From Basidiobolus meristosporus CBS 931.73 (lineage: Eukaryota; Basidiobolomycota; Basidiobolomycetes; Basidiobolales; Basidiobolaceae): a DNA stretch of 48,731 bases. Every line of letters starts with the position of its first letter. Within the stretch, counting starts at the first letter, position 1. This document shows positions 42,301 to 48,731 of the stretch, piece after piece. The notes under the pieces were generated by a model. The model was not told where the DNA came from, did not search any database, and worked only from the letters and a program-made list of their open reading frames with translations. Location: assembly GCA_002104905.1 (NCBI GenBank), contig MCFE01000664.1:1-48731 (forward strand), given 5' to 3'. Both the position numbers and the translations under genes were made by a program.

Positions 42301-44268
42301 CTCACTCCGGCACGGCATTACCTGCGTCTTTGTTTTGCTGGAACCGATGTCTAATGAAATCACAATAACCAAAGCTTAGCTTCATAAGCTCCTCTATATT
42401 GCTTTGCAACAGCCCCGATTGTAAGGACTTCTCCACAATAGCTAAATGTATCGGAAACCATAATCAGTCAACTGACAAATGAGCGTCACTAGTGGACGAC
42501 AATGGATGGTACCGTTGATGTCAATCTCGACCCCCCTAAAGCTTTCCTACGAATTGGCGGACAGTTATACACCGGTGGTGACAAGGGAAATGGGTATGAA
42601 AAATACCGTTGTGCGAACAACATGGCTCCATAAATCTCCGGACCAAGGACAGTTTCGTACGCTCCTTTCACAAACTTTTGGGACCACGCTTTGAATTCGG
42701 AAATGGCCCAACTAAGAACACACTATGAGAACCCAGTGCACGAGGACCATGTCAGCTGAAAGGACGCTCACCAGATAGACGATATACTCGTCCCACAGTG
42801 TTGGATCTAGACAGTGGATTTGAAGTGCTCGCTCGTATGTCGTTTTCACATAGAACACGTCTATTTCTTTGTTCTTTTTTAAATACTCGATGTATGCTCG
42901 ATAGGAACTCAAATCATTTGCATTCTGCGCCTATATCCAAAGAGATCAGTCATGATGACGATTACGCACGTTACTGGGAATCAAGCTTACGATGGCGGCT
43001 TCATACTGTTCAAGCTGTGTGCAAAGATTCATGGCCTTCGTGTAAATGGAATTGGCTGCGATCATTTCGGCCTCATAGTCTTGATTGGAATAGTTCGTGA
43101 CGAGGGTAGAGTATTGAGCGAATGTATTTTCCAGATCTGCAGTTACATCGGCTCGCTGGTCAGCGGGATAGTTCCTTCTTGACAAAAAATAATGAGGCGT
43201 ACCTTCGTGTGGAGTGCTGATACGCTTGAGATAGAGCTCCTTAACCCGATTATATTGAACCACGCTACAGCGACCGGTTATTTTGGATGAACTCGATGGA
43301 TTGTTAATGGCCTTCTCATACCTGTGATTTGACTTTGAAAATCAAGCAGGTGGATATTAGACGATTGTTGCAACAAGTCCCCACTGTCTACATACCTCAA
43401 GAAGCCCCATTTCGAAATCTTTAAATGGGTTCCATATAACATGACTCTAAAGAGAAATCAGAATTTACGTCAACGATCTAGCCTTCCAGGGCGACTGACA
43501 CCATGGAACCAACCAATTTGTAATGATGTCCGGTTGCATTCACCGCTCGGTGATATACTTCGCGGACTTTGTCCAGGTGAAAGACAGTTTGGAGAGCCTC
43601 GCTGGATGAACCATCCATGGCTTTATATTCCTCCGTCATATAATTGATGTATCTAAGCCAGATCTCTATAGCTAGTAGAGGATTTAGACACAGAATCATA
43701 CAAGCTGTCGATATGTATCATACATAAATAATCGTCCACTGCCTTTTCAAACAGCGTAAGCACTCGCTCCTTCTCTTCCACATCTACCGCAACAGCGATT
43801 TCGTCCTGAAGCCATTCCAACCATAAAGCTACATACAAATGGTATCGAGATCAGTGGCTGGAGTAAGGGAAATCTTCAAAGAGGGCTTACATTCGGTCAG
43901 TGGAAAATACTGGTGCATCTTTTCCCGCGCCTCTTTCAGCTCCTCAAACACCGAAAGTGAACGAAGCGTATTGATGTACTCTACGTGAAGTTCGTATTGA
44001 TGCGGATTGCCACCTAACTATTTGCGAAAGATCACCCAGCATTAATCACTGTAAAATCACCACCAACCCGCCACCACAACCGTCACCGTGACGGACCATC
44101 AGCCGTCCTTGTGAGGCACCGATGGGTCACGGGGAAACGGACCATTCGCGAAAAGAGGGGAAATACCTGTTCGCGTAATTCCGACACCTTCTTTTCCAAG
44201 CCCGGATCCAACTCGAACTCCTGGATCTCCATCTCATCTGAACTAGAAGAATCCGACGAAACTGACAT
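39250..44268 (-). CDS. Prp24/SART3-type U6 snRNP recycling factor
   Basis: A many-exon gene (about 18 short introns). Start ATG at 44268 (MSVSSDSSSSDEMEIQEFEL). First exons 44268-44167, 44017-43891, 43828-43724, 43671-43514 and 43446-43396; last stop at 39250. The N-terminal half is HAT repeats with their aromatic pattern: PHQYELHVEYINTLRSL, LWLEWLQDEIAV, IEIWLRYINYMTEEYKAM, LSSYRAYIEYLKKNKEI, DVWLRYIEFE. A Lys/Glu/Arg-rich helix follows (about 41700-41390). Four RRMs are seen by RNP2/RNP1 pairs: LFVSNL/KGYAYVEF, IFVCNF/RCFAYVQF, LFVANF/KGCGFVEY, VYVKGL/NAAIVEYF. The C-terminus SNSDFRDLFLASRQK matches the Lsm-interaction motif of Prp24 (SNxxFRxxFL). This family anneals U6 with U4 snRNA in the nucleus. 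The frame can be followed throughout, so the gene looks functional. Confidence 0.9.
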
Positions 44269-45497
44269 TGCGTTTACTCCGAAAGATACCCTTGGTGAGG
44301 AAGCTTTATGCCGCTGCAGGCAAGACGACGTAGGATTTAACTAGAAAATTATTTCATCCCGAAAATTGATTAAATCCAGCCATGAGAAGCCTAATTTATG
44401 TCCACTTTGGCTTAAGTGGGCGCTGGTGGCATTCACGGATTAGTTGGATGATCTGCGGATAATCCCAACCTGGTCTGTAGCACGGATTCATTTATGAAGT
44501 CGGGAAACAAGATCGGCTGATCGCTCACATGGATCATTACTGGACTCATCGGGATATATGCATATCCCAATATAAATTGGGGCACCATCCAAATTTAAGG
44601 TATGCACCTTCAACCGATCCCACATCCAGTATCTAGATAACAACTAGTCTATTGGCCAATTCCCACCCAATCCCGGTTATACACCTCAGTGGAAACGGGT
44701 GGTAATGTGAATGTGGTAATTACCCGAGAACCCCGGGGATTGCCTCCTCCCGGAGCCAACCAAAGTGCTGTCTCAGACCACGAGGATCACAATGTTCCTG
44801 AAACCAAGCCAGATCTCACTTCTCATGGCTACTATCCATTCCTATCTATGTTAATCTATCTACCTATATTCTCATGGAATCTAGAAATAGAGAGCAGATT
44901 GAGCTAAAACCACAGTCGATGAGGCATCCTCACATTCAGCAATCTACGATTAAGCTGGTAACGGACGGAAGCAATTCACTTGACCTTGTCCGATCCACAA
45001 ATCATGTGTGCGCTTGCTAATCTTGGTAATGTTCGGGATGGATTCCATGGAATGGTGTGGAGATTAAATTTAATAGGTGCTTTAGACAATTCTCAGATAA
45101 ACAGTGTAGGAATATAGGAGTCAACGAAACAAGTCGGTCTAGAAGGGGTGACATTCTACATATGGATTTTTCAGTGATCCAACCAACAGCATGGTGCAGG
45201 TCCTTGGGGTGCCGTCGAAGACACATTGCCAGTGCTTCAAAAAGGTCTAGATTGAGATTGGGTCTATTATGAGCTGGCATCAAGAAGTTGAACCGGTGGG
45301 ATATACGATAGTGTTGGGCTAGTGTGGGCGGCCGCAAGCTGGGTTCTTACTATTTACATAAAACATTCCGATAAGCCATGTGTTGAGAAGCGTGGAAATA
45401 AGCACAAAGTAATGAATGGTTGAGCGTTTTCAAATATCATGAGCAGATTAGAAGCTAGTGTCGAGGCGTGGGAATTAAGAGAGTAGAAACGAGAGGG
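44269..45497. other. Intergenic region, no supported gene
   Basis: About 1.2 kb. The first 150 bases before 44268 are likely the promoter of the Prp24-type gene. Two open frames, 44689-44907 (plus, 72 codons) and 45337-45017 (minus, 106 codons), have no recognisable domain, no clear splice partners and no codon pattern that sets them apart. The second may be part of the 3' untranslated region of the GATA gene. Confidence 0.5.
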
Positions 45498-46714
45498 TCA
45501 ATTTCTTGTCATCTGGCTTCTCTTCCCTAGACTCGGTGGGCAGAGATCGCGTGTCGTTGCCGTTTCTACCGTGACTAGCATCGTTGGTGGTGCTAACGCT
45601 ATTGCTTCGTGAATCACTAGTGTCATTCTCAGATTTCCATTTTTGGCGGTCATTTGTGCCTCTTTCGCTTTTTTCTTTGATAACTTGGCCCAAACTTTGG
45701 AATCAATGATAAGTAACAATATTACACGGTAATGATATATAGCTGGCTCATACTAAGTCCACATGCATTGCAAAGTGTCCTCGGTCCTTTGGAGTGGGTC
45801 GAATTTTAGTACTAGTGCTTGGAACGTGGGTCAATATAGGCATATATGGAAATGTACCTAATGGGCCTTTTCTCCACTCCGTGTGTCCGTGCTAGTGAGG
45901 GGAGGTTTAGTGTCTGTACAAAGCAGGTCGGAGGAACGCCTGTTACCAGTTGCAAGAATGACAGTAGAGTTTAGCCTGGTTACTCTTGGTTCGTTTCTGC
46001 AAATCGAAATAAAAGATATGGTTATATATTGCGGAGAGAAGTAGGCACGAAATCCAGAATTACTTTTGGTTTTCTGAGCTCTTGGTGGGGACGGGTGATT
46101 GGGAAGGGGATGTCTATGTTGATGAATAGGCGAATTAGGGAAAAGCTCAGACTGGCATAACAGCGCTTCTGGTTACTCTTTGCTCGGCAGTCAAAAACAC
46201 GTCGTATAAAGCTTTAGCAGAATCCACAAGCTGATTGGTATCTCCGGCATCTGAGCGGTCGAATTTACTAAGTATTCCAATGATTTCGTCACACCTGTTG
46301 GAGATCTTGGGTAAAGCCATCAGCGGGGTGCAGAAGAACATTGTGTCACAAGGCGATTACCTCGTTGTAATGATTTGAAGATAGTCGAAATTGAGGCTCC
46401 AAAGCATTCACTCTTCTTTGCTGGAGAAGGCTGGGGGATAGCCTCTCACGACTGCGCAAGATCATCGTAAGGTCTATTGGGGTATTGCTGGGGAGGCGTG
46501 TTTGCGTAGTTGTACTTGTCCGAGGGATGAGCTTGTGGTGGAGGCAGAGCGCCCGAGTACAAGTGAGAGTAAGGGTGGCCAAGCTGAGGGCCTGGAGGTG
46601 GTTGGAATGATTCAAAGAGTGGTTGTGCATCGAATGGGAGGGCGGATTAGGAAAGCCGCTTGGATACGCGGCATAATCGGAGGAGGAGTCGTGCATATAG
46701 GGCTTTGTGAGATA
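45498..46714 (-). CDS. GATA-type zinc-finger protein (frame not fully resolved)
   Basis: Exons read on minus: 46714-46361, 46305-46153, 46113-46064, 45982-45947, 45891-45858, 45786-45754 and 45694-45498. The N-terminal part is Tyr/Pro/His-rich (low complexity, likely disordered). Next is a helical block YNEISNRCDEIIGILSKFDR to AKALYDVFLTAEQRVTRS. The zinc finger is assembled from CHSCN, HGHTEWRKGPLG, PRTLCNACGL and IWAKLSKKKAKEAQ: CX2C-17-CX2C with TEWRKGP and LCNACG, the GATA family core, which binds GATA DNA sites in the nucleus. Introns are 28-80 nt and GT..AG except that the CHSCN/HGHT junction is two bases out of phase. The Pro-rich exon also shows two compensating frame offsets. The true start is probably upstream of 46714 (acceptor-like CCCCAG there). 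Either sequence errors or decay. The family is certain; the exact protein is not. Confidence 0.7.
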
Positions 46715-47103
46715 CTGGGGAATATGACATTACACGAATCAGCGAAGATAATAGAAAGGAGGAAGAGCAAAGAGTGAATAAAGGACGAGGGAAAATCCAA
46801 GATGATTAGGGTCAAATCACATATAAAATTGATCCGATACAATCACAAAACGGCAAGGAATGATGGATCAAGGATTTTCGTTCTCAGGGAAAGTGGAAAA
46901 TACCATTTCGACGTTGGTAGAAAATGATATGAATGAATCAGGCACCGCACATATCCAGATTAACTGAGATAAGCCGATGCTAGGCGGTGACACCTGGCTC
47001 TCATTGTCCCTATAGATGGTGACACTTGGCTCTTGTTGTCCCTATATTTAGCAATTCCCTAACTTTCCTGTTGAAACTCGATCTTCACCAAGCATGACAA
47101 CAG
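46715..47103. other. Intergenic stretch upstream of the GATA gene
   Basis: Likely contains the promoter and perhaps a first exon of the GATA gene, which I could not define. It also holds the 31-bp direct repeat at 46985-47046. Confidence 0.4.
46985..47046 (+). repeat. 31-bp imperfect tandem repeat
   Basis: GGTGACACCTGGCTCTCATT and GGTGACACTTGGCTCTTGTT, each followed by GTCCCTATA, adjacent units with a few transitions between them. Confidence 0.8.
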
Positions 47104-48037
47104 CTAGTAATCGCCCATGTTTTTGGCAATAGGTATGTGCCCATCTCCCTTGGGTAGGAGGCAGCGCACAACTCTATGGATCAGCATAGCTAGATTAATC
47201 TCCCGTCGAATGTGATCCAATCTGAATCTCCCATCCAGTATTGATCCAATCAGGCTTGCTATTAAGATGGTTGTCCAATCAACCTTGATCTCATCTACCC
47301 ATGTTGATAGAGATCTCCGTGAGCCGGCAACATGACGAATGTCAACATCAGATAGGTTGAGGATTTTATTGGCTGCTGTGGTTCTGTTTACATATGTGGG
47401 AGTGGGGTATGGCTTAGGTGGCACAGCTGTACGGTCTCGTTGCCTTGCCTAAGGTGTGGACAGGCTCTAGATCCAGTATGTGCGTTTGAGGTCTGTTAGA
47501 TCCAGCCAGCTGGATGCACTCATTGGTTGTGGAATGATTTGACGTGCCTATGCCTGGAAGGGTGGTGTAGCTGGGTGCCTTCATAGGGTTGAAGTATGCT
47601 GGGGGATCAACGGCAGCAATGTTATATGTCGGGGGTGGTGCTGAGAGAGTGACTACTTCGGAACCTATTTGGAATGGCCTCAGCTTCTGCAGCAAATGGG
47701 TCTCTTCAGATTCCAGCAATCTTACTCTCCCTCGGATGACCTATTTTCATGGAAATTCATGTCAGAGCACATATGGAGCATGTGACAGCAGTAGCCGTTA
47801 GATTTTACCATGATCAGCACCATGTTGACTATCATAAGTATTAAGGGAATCAGGGCAAACCACCATTGGAGATTGAGCGGGGTCGACGCCAGCGATGAGA
47901 ACCGCCGTGCCAGATAGAATGGTGATCCGTATGAACAATTTTAGTCTTTGATTGAGGTGATTCCTCTGTTTTCGTAATTGATAAAGCTGACCCCACAGTG
48001 CTTCTGGTTGCTGCTCTGTGGTGGTTAAATCATCCAC
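47104..48037 (-). CDS. Small membrane protein gene of unknown function
   Basis: The minus strand, start ATG at 48037 (MDDLTTTEQQPEALWGQLYQ), opens with a short helical, Gln/Arg-rich segment, then hydrophobic LFIRITILSGTAVLIAG. A second strong membrane segment, WWFALIPLILMIVNMVLIM (about 47875-47820), lies in another frame, so a small intron or a one-base offset must join them. An intron GTAAAATC..AATAG follows (about 47812-47746), then VIRGRVRLLESEETHLLQKL and a Pro-rich cytoplasmic-like tail (SAPPPTYNIAAVDPPAYFNP). A last block after an acceptor-like CTTAG (about 47450) encodes PPKPYPTPTYVNRTTAANKI and a helical end to the stop at 47104. Whether this block belongs to the same gene is uncertain. 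No family recognised. Confidence 0.4.
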
Positions 48038-48731
48038 TATTCGTGCTCATATGTCAAGTCAAAAGGAAGATGGCGGTGGAATCCCGCTACTGGGTGAATA
48101 TTATTATATAGAAACATTTACGGAAGCCTTATATTATTCCACAGAAAGCCTCAGACATAGTTTTACTGTCACCCTTAGACACTATTGTGTGCCATAGTCA
48201 GCTCTTACGATTTACCAGAAATGTCTACATGGGTTGCGAGTCACATTGTACCTCAAACAATAAATAGTCTCTTCTCCAAACGAGACTGTTCGGTCAAGAC
48301 ACTGTTTAATACCATTATCACCAGTCAGCTGATCGACATATTGAGGACACGTTGGAGGAGGTATGTGGAATGTGACTAGTGTTCCTTTTTCAGCGAATGC
48401 ATGACTTCACCCGATCCCTGGAAGTACTGTTTATTCGTCTATACTTCGTGCATTACTATGTAATGTTTCATCACGGAAGTTCTTCGATTCCAACCATCTC
48501 TCCTACTTTCATCCGCTTCACAAACAAGCCTCTGCCGATTTACTTTCTTGTGCCAATACGCACTCCCCATTCCAACTGACAATAATCATGCTCATAGTGG
48601 GATTTGGATTGCACCAGGCTAGTATTGGTTAGTTTTACAACGAGAGATGTTTGAATAACGTCGGGAAAAAACTAAGAGAAAGTCACCGAAAAGCATGAAT
48701 TAAGAGAAGTATATATATGAAGGGTGGGAAA
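48038..48731. other. Right edge, no supported gene
   Basis: Contains upstream sequence of the membrane-protein gene and two plus-strand frames (48185-48379 and 48379-48579) that overlap end to end but show no domain or membrane pattern that I recognise. They could be exons of a gene reaching beyond the window. Confidence 0.4.

Noticed and set aside
43190-43240. Possible intron (GTACGC..GACCAG, 47 nt) in the Prp24-type gene
   Set aside because: Removing it shifts the frame. The uninterrupted reading HEGTPHYFLSRRNYPADQ is open and continues into the next HAT helix.
44689-45337. Two small open frames between the Prp24-type and GATA genes
   Set aside because: No domain, no splice partners and no supporting codon pattern. 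Probably chance or untranslated sequence.

Overview
The window is a stretch of fungal nuclear genome, most likely a basidiomycete. Host genes carry many short introns (about 55 to 90 nt, GT..AG). The transposons are Ty1/copia and Ty3/gypsy retroelements plus Tnp2-type (CACTA-like) DNA transposons. A rust-like lineage would fit a genome this rich in transposons, but that is a guess. There are two compartments with a sharp border near 35.4 kb: an AT-rich transposon block (1-35402) and a host-gene block with higher GC (about 36.4-48.0 kb).

Transposon block, left part (1-16783). Four copies of one DNA transposon family lie here. Element B (9429-15202) is complete end to end: termini CCCTATGAAAAAT(A/T)ATT, a 3-bp target duplication ATT, and two divergent genes (a decayed Tnp2-like transposase on minus and a coiled-coil ORF1 on plus). 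B sits inside the transposase gene of its sibling A (4519-9428 plus 15203-16783), so the family has inserted into itself. A also carries three solo LTRs, each with a 4-5 bp target duplication (5648-6168, 6612-6979, 15800-16547). Copy C (1-731) is an internal-deletion derivative, and copy D (about 757-2173) is an inverted fragment. Between D and A lie a gypsy fragment and the 3' end of a second copia family with its LTR.

Transposon block, right part (16784-35402). This is a pile of one copia family with LTRs of about 350 bp. E0 is a fragment holding the right end of A. E1 (+) is split by E2 (-). E3 (+) is inserted in E1 and split by a 1064-bp solo LTR. E4 is a rearranged fragment. E5 (30659-35344, minus) is nearly intact and young: its two LTRs look identical, it has a 5-bp TSD AAAAC, and it sits inside an old LTR of the same superfamily. 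Its gag-pol is open apart from one missing T.

Host block. A Cid1-like terminal nucleotidyltransferase (36423-38641, plus, 7 exons) faces a Prp24/SART3-type U6 snRNP recycling factor (39250-44268, minus, HAT repeats, four RRMs, C-terminal Lsm-interaction motif). Next comes a GATA zinc-finger gene (about 45498-46714, minus) whose finger is split over four exons and whose frame has unexplained offsets. Last is a small membrane-protein gene of unknown function (about 47104-48037, minus). Two of the four host genes act in RNA metabolism. Nothing indicates an operon or a gene cluster, and no CRISPR, rRNA or tRNA was seen.
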